Below are positions 25,009-35,559 of a DNA stretch of 64,000 bases, one piece after another (the stretch's first letter is position 1; each line of letters opens with the position of its first letter). A program made the translations under genes and the position numbers. Location of the stretch: the NCBI GenBank assembly GCA_016720345.1, contig JADKKV010000001.1, forward strand, positions 299,433 through 363,432. Direction: 5' to 3'. The stretch comes from Thermomonas sp. (lineage in GTDB: Bacteria > Pseudomonadota > Gammaproteobacteria > Xanthomonadales > Xanthomonadaceae). The notes below the pieces were generated by a model. The model saw nothing but the letters and a program-made list of their open reading frames with translations. It was not told the DNA's origin and ran no database searches.

Positions 25009-25929
25009 TCAATCCGCCAGGCCGCGCAGCAATTCGTTGACCGACGTCTTGCTTCGCGTCTTCGCGTCGACCTGCTTGACGATCACCGCGCAGTACAGCG
25101 AATGGCTGCCATCGGCCGCCGGCAGCTGGCCGGAGACGACCACGCTGTAGGGCGGCACCCGGCCGTAGGAGACCTCGCCGGTGGCGCGGTTGTAGACGCG
25201 CGTGCTCTGGCCTAGGAACACGCCCATGCCGACCACGCTGTGGTGGCCGACCACGAACCCCTCCACCACCTCGGAGCGCGCACCGATGAAGCAATGGTCC
25301 TCGATGATCGTCGGGCTGGCCTGCAGCGGCTCCAGCACCCCGCCGATGCCGGCGCCGCCGGACAGGTGGCAGTGCTTGCCGACCTGCGCGCAGCTGCCGA
25401 CCGTGGCCCAGGTATCGACCATGGTGCCTTCGCCCACGAACGCGCCGATGTTGACGAAGCTCGGCATCAGCACCACGTCCTTGCCGACGTGGCTGCCCGC
25501 GCGCACCACCGCACCCGGCACCACGCGCACGCCGAGCTTGCGGAAATCCGCCTCGTCGAAGCCCGCGAAGCGCGCCGGCACCTTGTCCCAGAACGGCGCC
25601 GGGTAGGCTTCGACCAGCTCCATCTGCTGGGTGCGGAAATACAGCAGCACCGCCTTCTTCAGCCATTCGTTGACCCGCCAGCCGCCGTTGCCGTCCGGCT
25701 CCGCCACCCGCAGGCGGCCCTTCTCCAGGCCTTCGATGGCGCGCTCGACCGCCGGCCGGGTGGCGCCCTCAAGCTCTTCCGGGGTCAGCATGGCGCGGCG
25801 TTCCCACGCGCTCTCGATCTCGAAGCGCAGGGTCTCCAGTTCCGCGGCGCGCGCGGTGGCGCGCGCCTTCGCGGGTGACGGCCTGGCGGGGGCCTCGGCG
25901 GCGGTCTTCTTCGGCTTGGCGGGGCTCAT
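25009..25929 (-). CDS. dapD: 2,3,4,5-tetrahydropyridine-2,6-dicarboxylate N-succinyltransferase
   Basis: A 306-residue left-handed beta-helix (hexapeptide) acyltransferase. Diagnostic stretches are [37 protein letters not shown] and [19 protein letters not shown]. It transfers succinyl from succinyl-CoA in the lysine/diaminopimelate pathway, two steps before DapE. It is about 30 residues longer than the E. coli enzyme because of an Ala/Lys/Pro-rich N-terminus ([17 protein letters not shown]). The ATG overlaps the glnD stop (ATGA), so the extension is probably translated. Confidence 0.96.
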   Translation of the reverse strand: MSPAKPKKTAAEAPARPSPAKARATARAAELETLRFEIESAWERRAMLTPEELEGATRPAVERAIEGLEKGRLRVAEPDGNGGWRVNEWLKKAVLLYFRTQQMELVEAYPAPFWDKVPARFAGFDEADFRKLGVRVVPGAVVRAGSHVGKDVVLMPSFVNIGAFVGEGTMVDTWATVGSCAQVGKHCHLSGGAGIGGVLEPLQASPTIIEDHCFIGARSEVVEGFVVGHHSVVGMGVFLGQSTRVYNRATGEVSYGRVPPYSVVVSGQLPAADGSHSLYCAVIVKQVDAKTRSKTSVNELLRGLAD

Positions 25930-28556
25930 CGCGGGTCTCCATCGAGTGCGGCCAGCAGCGCATCGCGCAACGCCTGGCGTTGGTGGTCGTCATGCAGCGG
26001 GCGGTCGTGCTCGTCGCTGATCCGGAACATGTCCTCGGCGCGCTCGCCGAAGGTGGCGATGCGCGCGTCGTGGACGCGCAGGCGCTGCTCGCGCAGCACC
26101 CGGGCGATGTCGGCGAGCAGGCCCGGGCGATCGTTGCAGACGATGCTGACCAGGGTGCGTTCGGCATCGGCGTCGGCGAAGCCCACCTGCGGCACGATCC
26201 GGAAATGGCGCAGGTGCCGCGGCTGGCTGCGCCGCGCCGGTGCCACCCGGCGGAGGTCGCCGGCGAGCACGCGCTGCAACCCGGCCTCGATCTGCGCCGG
26301 CGCCGGCGCATGCCGCAGGTCATTGGGCAGCACGTGGAAGCTGTCGAAGATGGTGGCGTCGGGACCGTCCAGCGCGCGCGCCTGCAGGATCGCCAGGCCG
26401 GCGCGGTCCAGCGCGATCACGATGGCCGCGAACAGGCCGTCGCGATCCGGCGCATGCACCAGCACTTCGTAGCCGCCGCCGGGCAACTGGCGCGCGCGCG
26501 CGACCACCTCGCCGGCGCCGGCCGCGCGCAGTGCGTTCGCCTGCCAGGCGATCTGCTCCGGCCGGCTGCGCAGGAAATTGTCGCGCGGCATCCGCGCGAA
26601 CATCGCGTCGATCGCCGGATCGCCATGCCCTTCCGCGACCAGCAGCGCGCGCGCCGCATCACGGTTCTCCCCGATCCGCTGGTCGGCCGCGACCGGGTGC
26701 TCCAGGCCGCGCCGCAACGCCAGCCGGGTGGCGGTGTGGAGGTCGGCCAGCAGCCGGTCCTTCCACGCGTTCCAGAGCTTGGGCGAGGTGCCGGCGATGT
26801 CCGCGCAGGTCAGCAGGTACAGGTAGTCCAGGCGCTGGCGGTCGGCGACCACCGTGGCGAAGCGGTGGATCACCTCCGGGTCGGTGATGTCCTGTTTCTG
26901 CGCGGTCACCGACATCAGCAGGTGCCTGCGCACCAGCCATTCGACCAGCGCGGTGTCGGCCTCCGACAGCCCCATCGCCTCGCAGAACGCGCGCGCATCC
27001 ACCGCGCCGAGTTCGGAATGGTCGCCGCCGCGGCCCTTGCCGATGTCGTGGAACAGCCCGGCCAGCAGCAACAGTTCCGGCTTGCGCAAGGCCGGCCACA
27101 CCGTGTGCGCAACCGCGAAGCGTTCGTCCGCGTCGCCCGAGGCGAACGCCGCCAGGTTGCGCAGCACCGCCAGCGTGTGCTGGTCCACCGTGTACACGTG
27201 GAACAGGTCGAACTGCATGCGCCCGGAGACCTGCGCGAACGCGGGGATCCAGCGCCCGAGCACGCCGAGCCGGGTCATCCGTTCCAGCGTCTTCACCGGC
27301 TGCGGGCCGCGCAGCAGTTGCATGAAGGCTTCGCGCAAGCGTGGCGATGCCCTGGTGTAGTCGCTGATCCCCGGCAACGCACGCGCCAGCTCGCGCGCGG
27401 TCTGCGAATGCAGGCCGCGGACGCCGCGGTCCGCGGCCCACGCCGCGAACAGCGCGAACACGTGGCCGGTGTCCTCCAGCAGCCAGCCCGGCCTGCGCGA
27501 GGCGAGGTAGCCGCGCCGCAATTCGAGATCGTCGTCCAGCGGTTGCGGTTCGGCGGCACCGTCGAAGTGTTCCTCGAAGCGCTGCAGCAGGCGGTCGTTG
27601 ATCCGCCGCACGATCGCCGCGCTGCGGTAGAAGCCCTGCATCATCTTCTCGACCGCCAGCGAATCGGCATCGTCGAGGTAGCCCAGGCGTTCGGCCAGCA
27701 GCTTCTGGTAATCGAAGCGCAGCCGCTCCTCGCGCCGACCGGCGACCAGGTGCAGGCCGAAACGCAGCCGGCCCAGCGCGCGGCGTTCGCGATCCAGCGC
27801 CACCGCCTCGTCGGCGCCAAGGTGGTCCAGCCCGACCAGCGGATCCAGTTCGCGCACGCCGAAGCTGCGCAGCGCCATCCAGCCCAGGGTGTGCAGGTCG
27901 CGCAGGCCGCCGGGGCCGTCCTTGAGGTTCGGCTCGAGGTTGTCGCTGGTATCGCCGAATCGCGCGTGCCGCTGCGCCTGTTCGCGTACCTTGGCCTCGA
28001 AGAAGGCACGCGCGGGCCACACGCATTCGGGCGAGACCGCGTCGCGCAGGCGCTGTTGCGCGTCCGCGTCGGCGACCAGCGCGCGCGCCTCGATCAGCGC
28101 CGTGAGCACGGTCTGGTCGGCGGCGGCCTCGGCGCACTGCGCGGGCGAGCGCACCGCCTGGCTGGCCTGCAGGCCGGCATCCCACAACAGCGCGAGGAAG
28201 CGCGCCAGCGACTGCGCGCAGGCCTGCTGCGCGTAGCTTTCGGCCAGCACCAGCAGGTCGATGTCGGAATGCGGGAACAATTCGCCGCGGCCGTAGCCGC
28301 CGACCGCGAACAGGGCAAGACCGGCATCCGCGGGAATGCAGCGCCGCCAGCCGTCGAGGATCATTTCATCGACGGCGCGGGCGCGCAGCGCGACCAGCCT
28401 GTCGACGATCTCGCCGCCATCGAAGCGTTTCGCCAGCCTGGCGTCGACCTGGGCCAGCAGCGCGCGGGTGGCGGCGGCCCAGGCGGCATCGCCCGCCGGA
28501 CCCGCGGGGACTTCAGCGGGAGCCGGGGCGTGGTCGGCTGCCGCAGGCGCGCTCAC
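25926..28556 (-). CDS. glnD: Bifunctional PII uridylyltransferase/uridylyl-removing enzyme
   Basis: An 876-residue nitrogen sensor. An N-terminal nucleotidyltransferase domain has [17 protein letters not shown] (near 100), followed by an HD domain with [16 protein letters not shown] for deuridylylation and two C-terminal ACT domains that bind glutamine. It modifies GlnB/GlnK. The start is GTG at 28556, overlapping the map stop (GTGA). The 3' end overlaps dapD, so map-glnD-dapD form one coupled unit. Confidence 0.97.
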   Translation of the reverse strand: MSAPAAADHAPAPAEVPAGPAGDAAWAAATRALLAQVDARLAKRFDGGEIVDRLVALRARAVDEMILDGWRRCIPADAGLALFAVGGYGRGELFPHSDIDLLVLAESYAQQACAQSLARFLALLWDAGLQASQAVRSPAQCAEAAADQTVLTALIEARALVADADAQQRLRDAVSPECVWPARAFFEAKVREQAQRHARFGDTSDNLEPNLKDGPGGLRDLHTLGWMALRSFGVRELDPLVGLDHLGADEAVALDRERRALGRLRFGLHLVAGRREERLRFDYQKLLAERLGYLDDADSLAVEKMMQGFYRSAAIVRRINDRLLQRFEEHFDGAAEPQPLDDDLELRRGYLASRRPGWLLEDTGHVFALFAAWAADRGVRGLHSQTARELARALPGISDYTRASPRLREAFMQLLRGPQPVKTLERMTRLGVLGRWIPAFAQVSGRMQFDLFHVYTVDQHTLAVLRNLAAFASGDADERFAVAHTVWPALRKPELLLLAGLFHDIGKGRGGDHSELGAVDARAFCEAMGLSEADTALVEWLVRRHLLMSVTAQKQDITDPEVIHRFATVVADRQRLDYLYLLTCADIAGTSPKLWNAWKDRLLADLHTATRLALRRGLEHPVAADQRIGENRDAARALLVAEGHGDPAIDAMFARMPRDNFLRSRPEQIAWQANALRAAGAGEVVARARQLPGGGYEVLVHAPDRDGLFAAIVIALDRAGLAILQARALDGPDATIFDSFHVLPNDLRHAPAPAQIEAGLQRVLAGDLRRVAPARRSQPRHLRHFRIVPQVGFADADAERTLVSIVCNDRPGLLADIARVLREQRLRVHDARIATFGERAEDMFRISDEHDRPLHDDHQRQALRDALLAALDGDPR

Positions 28557-29329
28557 AGGTCGTTGTCGTCGCCGGGCAGGCGGGTCAGGATCTCCACGCC
28601 GTCGGCGGTCACCGCCACCGTGTGCTCCCACTGCGCGGACAGCTTGCGGTCCTTGGTGACCACGGTCCAGCCGTCCGGCAGCAGCCGGGTGTGGCGGGCG
28701 CCCTCGTTGATCATCGGCTCGATGGTGAAGGTCATGCCTTCCTTCAGCACCACGCCCTCGCCGGGTCGGCCGTAGTGGAGCACCTGCGGGTCGTCGTGGT
28801 AGACCTTGCCGATGCCGTGCCCGCAGTACTCGCGGACCACGCTGAAGCGCTCGCGCTCGACGAATTCCTGGATCGCGTGGCCGATGTCGCCGAGGGTCGC
28901 GCCCGGCCTGACCACCCGGATGCCGCGGAACATGGCCTCGCGGGTGACGTCCACCAGCCGCCTGGCCATCACCGACGGGGTACCGACGAAGTACATGCGG
29001 CTGGTATCGCCGTGCCAGCCGTCCTTGATGACGGTGACGTCGATGTTGACGATGTCGCCGTCCTTCAGGACCTTGGCGGCGCTCGGGATGCCGTGGCAGA
29101 TCACGTTGTTGACCGAGGTGCACACGGTCTTCGGATAGCCGCGGTAGCCGACGTTGGCGGGGATCGCGCCCTGCACGTTGACGATATGGTCGTGGCAGAT
29201 GCGGTCCAGTTCCTCGGTGGTCACGCCGGGCTTCACGAACGGCGCGACCACCTGCAGCACTTCGGCGGCCAGGCGGCCGGCCTGGCGCATCTTCTCTATG
29301 TCGGCGGCGGTTTTCAGGTTGATGCTCAT
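28553..29329 (-). CDS. map: Methionine aminopeptidase, type I
   Basis: A 258-residue M24A dinuclear metallopeptidase. It starts [20 protein letters not shown] and has [20 protein letters not shown], an [11 protein letters not shown] motif and [10 protein letters not shown], which carry the His/Asp/Glu metal ligands. It removes the initiator methionine co-translationally. It is divergent from rpsB, the usual arrangement in Xanthomonadaceae. GATAAT ends 6 nt before the ATG, suggesting a leaderless transcript. Confidence 0.97.
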   Translation of the reverse strand: MSINLKTAADIEKMRQAGRLAAEVLQVVAPFVKPGVTTEELDRICHDHIVNVQGAIPANVGYRGYPKTVCTSVNNVICHGIPSAAKVLKDGDIVNIDVTVIKDGWHGDTSRMYFVGTPSVMARRLVDVTREAMFRGIRVVRPGATLGDIGHAIQEFVERERFSVVREYCGHGIGKVYHDDPQVLHYGRPGEGVVLKEGMTFTIEPMINEGARHTRLLPDGWTVVTKDRKLSAQWEHTVAVTADGVEILTRLPGDDNDL

Positions 29330-29335
29330 GCCCGG

Positions 29336-29341
29336 ATTATC
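29336..29341 (-). promoter_or_regulatory. -10 box of map (leaderless promoter candidate)
   Basis: GATAAT on the minus strand (5 of 6 match to TATAAT) ends 6 nt before the map ATG at 29329. There is no Shine-Dalgarno sequence in the intervening bases. Confidence 0.5.
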
Positions 29342-29347
29342 GCCGAT

Positions 29348-29377
29348 TTGCCCGGAATCCGCGCCGCGGGCTATACT
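29348..29377 (+). promoter_or_regulatory. Sigma-70 promoter of rpsB
   Basis: TTGCCC (29348-29353), 18-bp spacer, TATACT (29372-29377). The predicted start is near 29384, giving a leader of about 200 nt. Confidence 0.7.
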
Positions 29378-29383
29378 TCCGCG

Positions 29384-29581
29384 GCTTTACCACCGCCATG
29401 TCGGGCGCTACCGACAAATCCACACCTGTCGACAACCCCTGCGCCGGGGTGCTCCGCAAGGAGTTCGGACGCAGTGACGACAGGGAGGCCCAACCCCGGG
29501 ATCCAGCGCTCCATGCCACGCGGCATGCGGCGCAGCGCCTTCATCCAAGCCGGCGCGGATTCCACCCATCGGAGTTTTGCA
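29384..29581 (+). promoter_or_regulatory. Long 5' leader of rpsB, probable S2 autoregulatory region
   Basis: About 200 nt without a gene. It contains a CCCC/GGGG hairpin (29437-29449 region) immediately followed by CTCC-GCAA-GGAG (29452-29463), a GNRA-tetraloop stem. CGGAG near 29571 is the rpsB ribosome binding site. In gammaproteobacteria ribosomal protein S2 represses rpsB-tsf through such a leader. Function here is inferred from position and structure only. Confidence 0.5.
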
Positions 29582-30421
29582 ATGCCCCAGATCACCATGC
29601 GCCAGATGCTGGAAGCCGGCGTCCATTTCGGCCACCAGACCCGTTACTGGAACCCCAAGATGGGCCCGTACATCTTCGGTGCCCGCGGCAAGATCCACAT
29701 CATCAACCTCGAGAAGACCGTCCCGCTGTTCAACGACGCGATGAACTTCATCAGCGGCGTGGCCCAGAAGCGCGGCGTGATCCTGTTCGTCGGCACCAAG
29801 CGCAGCGCGCGCGACCCGATCAAGGAAGAAGCCACCCGCTGCGGCATGCCGTTCATGACCCAGCGCTGGCTGGGCGGCTCGCTGACCAACTTCGCCACCG
29901 TGAAGAAGTCGGTCGCCCGCCTGAAGGAGCTGGAGGCCGCGGAAACCGACGGTACCTTCCAGAAGCTGGTCAAGCACGAAGTGATGGGCCTGCGCCGCGA
30001 GCGCGACAAGCTGGACGCCTCGCTGGGCGGCATCAAGGACATGAACCGCCTGCCCGACGCCCTGTTCGTGATCGACATCGGCCATGAGGACATCGCGATC
30101 AAGGAAGCCAAGAAGCTCGGCATCCCGGTGATCGCGGTGGTCGACACCAACTACGACCCCAGCCTGGTCGACTACCCCATCCCCGGCAACGACGACGCCA
30201 TCCGCGCCGTGCAGCTGTATGCAGGCGCCGCCGCCGACGCCGTGCTGGAAGGCAAGGCCGCCGCGCCGTCCGCCGCCAGCGTGCGCGAAGAAGACTTCGC
30301 CGGCGCCGACGGCGACGACAAGAAGCAGGGCCGCCGCGCCCCGGCCCGCAAGCCGGCCGCGCCGAAGGCCGATGCAGCGGCACCTGCCGCCGCCGAGGCC
30401 GCCGCGCCGAAGGCCGAGTAA
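29582..30421 (+). CDS. rpsB: 30S ribosomal protein S2
   Basis: A 279-residue S2 with the standard start [23 protein letters not shown] and the conserved [25 protein letters not shown]. The last 40 or so residues are an Ala/Lys/Pro-rich low-complexity tail ([20 protein letters not shown]...), longer than in E. coli S2 (241 residues) but common in xanthomonads. Preceded by a strong promoter and long leader, followed by a REP and tsf. Confidence 0.98.
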   Translation: MPQITMRQMLEAGVHFGHQTRYWNPKMGPYIFGARGKIHIINLEKTVPLFNDAMNFISGVAQKRGVILFVGTKRSARDPIKEEATRCGMPFMTQRWLGGSLTNFATVKKSVARLKELEAAETDGTFQKLVKHEVMGLRRERDKLDASLGGIKDMNRLPDALFVIDIGHEDIAIKEAKKLGIPVIAVVDTNYDPSLVDYPIPGNDDAIRAVQLYAGAAADAVLEGKAAAPSAASVREEDFAGADGDDKKQGRRAPARKPAAPKADAAAPAAAEAAAPKAE

Positions 30422-30469
30422 CACCCGCGTCACGCCGCCGCGCCACGCTGCGCGGCGGCTTCCCCTTCC

Positions 30470-30536
30470 GTAGGAGCGCCCGATGGGCGTGCGCTGGCGC
30501 CGGCGCCTGCCGTTCGCGCCCATCGGGCGCTCCTAC
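30470..30536. repeat. REP-type palindrome between rpsB and tsf
   Basis: Perfect 20-bp arms (30470-30489 and 30517-30536) beginning GTAGGAGCGCCCGATGG, with a 27-nt loop. They share the GTAGGAGCG tip with the repeat at 22552-22617. It lies inside the rpsB-tsf transcript, 22 nt before the tsf ATG, and has no following T-tract. Confidence 0.85.
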
Positions 30537-30558
30537 ATCGAACATCGAGGTAATTCCC

Positions 30559-31437
<879 letters not shown>

Positions 31438-31459
31438 TCCACCGCACCATCGCGACGCG

Positions 31460-31488
31460 AAAAACCCGCCGGCGACGGCGGGTTTTTT
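31460..31488 (+). terminator. Rho-independent terminator after tsf
   Basis: AAAAA-CCCGCC-GGCGAC-GGCGGG-TTTTTT: a 6-bp GC stem extended by A-T pairs, with a run of six T. It starts 22 nt after the tsf stop. Confidence 0.95.
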
Positions 31489-31521
31489 GTTGGCCGGCCC
31501 GGGTCCCGCCCGGCGATCGGC

Positions 31522-31527
31522 TAGAAT
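31522..31527 (+). promoter_or_regulatory. -10 box of pyrH
   Basis: TAGAAT lies 34 nt upstream of the pyrH ATG and just downstream of the tsf terminator. No convincing -35 at 16-18 bp is seen. Confidence 0.5.
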
Positions 31528-31561
31528 TCCGCTGTTTGCCCGCCCGCCTGGAGCCCTTCGC

Positions 31562-32284
31562 ATGTCGCAACTCGCCTACCGCCGCGTCCTGCTCAAGCTC
31601 TCCGGCGAAGCCCTGATGGGGGACGAGGACTACGGGATCGACCCGAAGGTGATCGGCCGGCTGGCGCGCGAGGTGATCGAGGCGCGCGAGGCCGGCGCCG
31701 AGATCGCGCTGGTGATCGGCGGCGGCAACATCTTCCGCGGCGCCGGGCTGGCCGCCGGCGGCATGGACCGCGTCACCGGCGACCAGATGGGCATGCTGGC
31801 CACGGTGATCAACGCGCTGGCGATGCAGGACGCGCTGGAAAAACTGGGCGCCAAGTGCCGGGTCATGAGCGCGCTCAAGATCAACGACGTGTGCGAGGAC
31901 TACATCCGCCGCCGCGCCGTGCGCCACCTGGAGAAGGGCCGCATCGCGATCTTCGCCGCCGGCACCGGCAACCCGTTCTTCACCACCGATTCCGGCGCCG
32001 CGCTGCGTGCGATCGAGATCGGCGCCGACCTGCTGCTGAAGGCGACCAAGGTCGATGGCGTGTACGACAAGGACCCGAAGAAGCACGCCGACGCGGTCAA
32101 GCTGGACACGCTGACCTACGACGACGTGCTCGCCCGCAACCTGCAGGTGATGGACACCGCCGCGTTCGCGCTGTGCCGCGATGCCGAACTGCCGCTGCGG
32201 ATCTTCGACATGGCGCAACCGGGCGTGCTGCTGCGGATCCTGCGCGGCGAGCAGGTCGGAACCCTGGTCCACGGCCGCAGCTGA
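31562..32284 (+). CDS. pyrH: Uridylate kinase
   Basis: A 240-residue hexameric UMP kinase of the amino-acid-kinase fold, with [40 protein letters not shown] and [15 protein letters not shown]. It phosphorylates UMP to UDP in pyrimidine synthesis. It normally precedes frr directly; here a cation transporter gene lies between them. Confidence 0.98.
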   Translation: MSQLAYRRVLLKLSGEALMGDEDYGIDPKVIGRLAREVIEAREAGAEIALVIGGGNIFRGAGLAAGGMDRVTGDQMGMLATVINALAMQDALEKLGAKCRVMSALKINDVCEDYIRRRAVRHLEKGRIAIFAAGTGNPFFTTDSGAALRAIEIGADLLLKATKVDGVYDKDPKKHADAVKLDTLTYDDVLARNLQVMDTAAFALCRDAELPLRIFDMAQPGVLLRILRGEQVGTLVHGRS

Positions 32285-32340
32285 GCGCGCCACCGCGGAC
32301 CGTGATTGTGTCCGCGCCGCGCGCCGGGCACCCTAGCGCC

Positions 32341-33273
32341 ATGCATGGCCACCCGCACGCAGATGGCACCCGCGCGTTCGCGTGGGTGACCCTGATCAAC
32401 CTCGCCTACACGTTGCTGGAGGCCGGCTACGGCTTCGCCACCAATTCGCTGGCGCTGCTGTCGGACGCCGTGCACAACCTCGGCGACGTGCTCGGGCTGG
32501 CGCTGGCGTGGGGGGCCGCGGTCCTCGCCCGGCGCCCGCCGACAGCGCGCCATACCTACGGCTGGCGCCGGGCCACCCTGCTCTCGCCGCTGGCCAATGC
32601 GCTGCTGCTGGTCGCGTTCTCCGGCGCGCTCGGCTGGGAGGCGATCCGCCGCTTCAGCGCCCCGCCCGAGGTCCCCGGGCTGCCGGTGATGGTGGTCGCC
32701 GCCCTCGGCATCGCGGTCAACCTCGGCGCGGCCTGGCTGGTGCGCGACGGCCACGCCCAGGACCTCAACCGGCGCGGGGCGTTCCTGCACCTGGTCGCCG
32801 ATGCCGCGGTCTCGCTGGCGGCGGTGCTGGCCGGCGCCGGCATGTGGTGGCTGGGCTGGACCTGGCTGGATCCGGCGATGGCGCTGCTGATCGCGGTGGT
32901 GGTCGCGGCCGGGTCGTTCGGGCTGCTGCGCGATGCCTTCGGCGCGGCGATGGATGCGGTGCCGCGCGGCATCGACCAGGCGAAGGTGCGCGAATGGCTG
33001 CTCGCGCAACCCGGCGTGTCCGCCCTGCACCACCTGCACATCTGGTCGCTGGGCGCGGGCGAGATCGCGATGACCGCGCACCTGGTGCGCGCCGGCGAAG
33101 CCGACCACGACGCCTTCATCGACCGCGTCAACGACGGCCTCGACGCCCACTTCGGGATCAACCACCCCACCCTGCAGATCGAGCGGGGCACCGGCTGCGA
33201 GCACGACTGCAACGACCGCGCGCCGCACGGGCATGCGCACGGTCACGACGACCACGACGGTCACCGCCACTAG
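32341..33273 (+). CDS. Cation diffusion facilitator family transporter
   Basis: A 310-residue CDF protein with six membrane helices, the metal sites SLALLSDAVHNLGDV (helix 2) and HLVADAAVSLAAV (helix 5), a cytoplasmic C-terminal domain (HHLHIWSLGAGEIAMTAHLV) and a His-rich tail (HGHAHGHDDHDGHRH). It probably exports Zn2+ or Co2+/Cd2+ in exchange for protons (ZitB/CzcD-like). It is inserted between pyrH and frr. No ribosome binding site is seen before the ATG at 32341. Confidence 0.94.
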   Translation: MHGHPHADGTRAFAWVTLINLAYTLLEAGYGFATNSLALLSDAVHNLGDVLGLALAWGAAVLARRPPTARHTYGWRRATLLSPLANALLLVAFSGALGWEAIRRFSAPPEVPGLPVMVVAALGIAVNLGAAWLVRDGHAQDLNRRGAFLHLVADAAVSLAAVLAGAGMWWLGWTWLDPAMALLIAVVVAAGSFGLLRDAFGAAMDAVPRGIDQAKVREWLLAQPGVSALHHLHIWSLGAGEIAMTAHLVRAGEADHDAFIDRVNDGLDAHFGINHPTLQIERGTGCEHDCNDRAPHGHAHGHDDHDGHRH

Positions 33274-33326
33274 CGCCTGCATCCACGGTCGCCGGCCCGC
33301 GGCGCTGGCCGCGATGCGGCCTCGCA

Positions 33327-33332
33327 TATAAT
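33327..33332 (+). promoter_or_regulatory. -10 box of frr
   Basis: A perfect TATAAT lies 32 nt upstream of the frr ATG, with no good -35. CCCGGAGCG provides the ribosome binding site. It gives frr-uppS-cdsA its own start of transcription behind the transporter gene. Confidence 0.6.
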
Positions 33333-33364
33333 CCCGCGGTTACCCAGCAACCCGGAGCGACACG

Positions 33365-33922
33365 ATGCTGAACGAAATCAAGAAGGATGCCCAGGCCCGC
33401 ATGGGCAAGAGCATCGACGCCCTGCGCCACACGCTGATCAAGCTGCGCACCGGGCGCGCCAGCGCGGCGATCGTCGACCACCTGAAGGTCAATTACTACG
33501 GCTCCGAGGTGCCGCTGTCGCAGGTCGCCAGCGTGGCGGTCACCGACGCCCGCTCGATCACCATCACCCCGTGGGAAAAGCAGATGGTGGGCCCGGTCGA
33601 AAAGGCGATCCTGGCCTCCGACCTCGGCCTGACCCCGAACACCGCGGGCACCGTGATCCGCCTCAACATCCCGGCGCTGACCGAGGAACGGCGCCGCGAC
33701 CTGTCCAAGGTCGTGCACAGCGAGGGCGAGGACGCCAAGGTCGCGATCCGCAACATCCGCCGCGATGGCAACCACCAGGTCAAGGAACTGCTGAAGGACA
33801 AGCAGATCACCGAGGACGAAGCCAGCCGCACCGAGGCGGAGATCCAGAAGATCACCGACGGCGCGATCCGGGACGTGGATGAAGTGGTGAGGGCCAAGGA
33901 AGCGGAACTGATGGCGGTTTGA
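33365..33922 (+). CDS. frr: Ribosome recycling factor
   Basis: A 185-residue RRF, the standard length, starting MLNEIKKDAQARMGKSIDAL. It has LRTGRASAAIVDHLKVNYYG and the C-terminal helix ending DEVVRAKEAELMAV. With EF-G it splits post-termination ribosomes. Its TGA overlaps the TTG start of uppS. Confidence 0.98.
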   Translation: MLNEIKKDAQARMGKSIDALRHTLIKLRTGRASAAIVDHLKVNYYGSEVPLSQVASVAVTDARSITITPWEKQMVGPVEKAILASDLGLTPNTAGTVIRLNIPALTEERRRDLSKVVHSEGEDAKVAIRNIRRDGNHQVKELLKDKQITEDEASRTEAEIQKITDGAIRDVDEVVRAKEAELMAV

Positions 33923-34698
33923 ACCGCGCCCGCGACGTCCCTGCCGTGACGGTTCCCGCAACGCGCGTTCCGCGCCATGTCGCCATCATCATGGATGGCA
34001 ACGGCCGCTGGGCGCAGAAGCGCCATCGCCCGCGCATCATCGGCCACCGCGCCGGTGCGCGCGCGGTCAAGGCCTGCGTGGAGTTCTGCCTGGCCAGCGG
34101 GGTCGGGGCACTGACCCTGTTCGCATTTTCCAGCGAGAACTGGAACCGCCCGGCGGACGAGGTCGGCGGGCTGATGAGACTGTTCCTCGGCGCGCTGGAG
34201 CGCGAGGTCGAGGAACTGCACCGGCTCGGGGCGCGGCTGCGCTTCATCGGTGATCGCAGCCGCTTCGAGCCGGCCATCCTCGCCCGCATGCAGGCCGCGG
34301 AAGCACTGACCGCCGGCAACGCGAGCCTGCAGCTGAGCATCGCCGCCAGCTACGGCGGCCGCCAGGACATCGCCCGTGCCGCGCGGGCGCTGGCCGAGGA
34401 CGTGGCCGCCGGCCGGCTGCGTCCGGAGCAGGTGGACGAGGACGCGATCTCCGCGCGGGTGGCGCTGGCCGGGCTGCCGCCGCCCGACCTGTTCATCCGC
34501 ACCGGCGGCGAGCTGCGGATCAGCAACTTCCTGCTGTGGCAGCTCGCCTATACCGAGCTGTGGTTCACCGACACGTTGTGGCCGGACGTGGATGCCGCCA
34601 CACTGCGCCGCGCACTGGACGATTACGCCGGTCGCGAACGCCGCTTCGGGCTGACCGGCGCGCAGGTGGCGGGCCACGCAACCGGGGGAACCACGTGA
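33919..34698 (+). CDS. uppS: Undecaprenyl diphosphate synthase (cis-prenyltransferase)
   Basis: A 259-residue enzyme with HVAIIMDGNGRWAQ (the catalytic Asp binds Mg2+), FSSENWNRP and IRTGGELRISNFLLWQ. It makes the C55 lipid carrier for peptidoglycan from farnesyl and isopentenyl diphosphates, the former made by IspA elsewhere in this window. The start is probably TTG at 33919, overlapping the frr stop; GTG at 33946 is an alternative. The stop overlaps the cdsA GTG. Confidence 0.96.
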   Translation: MNRARDVPAVTVPATRVPRHVAIIMDGNGRWAQKRHRPRIIGHRAGARAVKACVEFCLASGVGALTLFAFSSENWNRPADEVGGLMRLFLGALEREVEELHRLGARLRFIGDRSRFEPAILARMQAAEALTAGNASLQLSIAASYGGRQDIARAARALAEDVAAGRLRPEQVDEDAISARVALAGLPPPDLFIRTGGELRISNFLLWQLAYTELWFTDTLWPDVDAATLRRALDDYAGRERRFGLTGAQVAGHATGGTT

Positions 34699-35543
34699 CC
34701 AAGACGCGCCTGCTGGCCGCGCTGATCATGGCGCCGATCGCCATCCTCAGCGTGCTGTTCGTGCCCACCCCGGTGCTTGCGGCGCTGGCTGCGCTGCTGT
34801 TCCTGACCGCGCTATGGGAATGGCTGAAGCTGGCCGAGGTCGACGACACCCTCGCCCGCACCATCCTGCTGCTGTGCAACGTCGCGGTGATGGCGGCGCT
34901 GGTGTGGGGCTCGCGTTCGGCGCAGGGCGGCTCGTTCGCGCTGCTGCAGCTGGTGGTGGTGGTCGGCGTGGCCTGGTGGCTGCTGGCGATGCTGTGGATG
35001 AAGCACTACCACTTCGCCTCCGACCACGATTCGAACGCGCGCGCCTTCAAGCTGCTCGCCGGCACCCTGGCCGTGGTCCCGGCCTGGTGCGCGCTGGGCC
35101 TGATCCATGCCAGCCAGCCGAACGGGCACCAGTGGCTGCTGCTGGCGCTGTTGCTGGTCTGGTCCGCGGATACCGGTGCGTATTTCGCCGGCCGCCACTT
35201 CGGCGGGAAATTCTTCGCCCGCAAGCTGGCGCCACGGATCAGCCCCAACAAGACCATCGAAGGCCTGCTTGGCGGCCTGTTGCTGGCGCTGGCGGTGGCG
35301 ATCGCCGGTGCGTTGCTGATCGGCGCGCGCGTCGAGCAGTTGCCGGCGATCGGGGTGGTGGCGCTGGCGACGGTGCTGTTCTCGGTGGTCGGCGACCTGT
35401 TCGAGAGCCTGCTCAAGCGCCACGTCGGGGCGAAGGATTCCGGCGACCTGATCCCCGGCCACGGCGGCGTGCTGGACCGCGTGGACAGCGTGCTGGCCGC
35501 GCTGCCGGTGTTCGCGCTGGGCAAGGCCTGGCTCGGGTTCTAG
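34695..35543 (+). CDS. cdsA: Phosphatidate cytidylyltransferase
   Basis: A 282-residue integral membrane enzyme, about eight helices, with the family signature [21 protein letters not shown] followed by VLDRVDS near the C-terminus. It makes CDP-diacylglycerol from phosphatidate and CTP for all phospholipids. GTG start, overlapping the uppS stop (GTGA). Confidence 0.97.
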   Translation: MTKTRLLAALIMAPIAILSVLFVPTPVLAALAALLFLTALWEWLKLAEVDDTLARTILLLCNVAVMAALVWGSRSAQGGSFALLQLVVVVGVAWWLLAMLWMKHYHFASDHDSNARAFKLLAGTLAVVPAWCALGLIHASQPNGHQWLLLALLLVWSADTGAYFAGRHFGGKFFARKLAPRISPNKTIEGLLGGLLLALAVAIAGALLIGARVEQLPAIGVVALATVLFSVVGDLFESLLKRHVGAKDSGDLIPGHGGVLDRVDSVLAALPVFALGKAWLGF

Positions 35544-35559
35544 GGGGAAGCGCCAGGCC

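Noticed and set aside
29437-29463. Riboswitch or T-box in the rpsB leader
   Set aside because: No conserved T-box or known riboswitch core is recognisable; the position fits ribosomal-protein autoregulation better.
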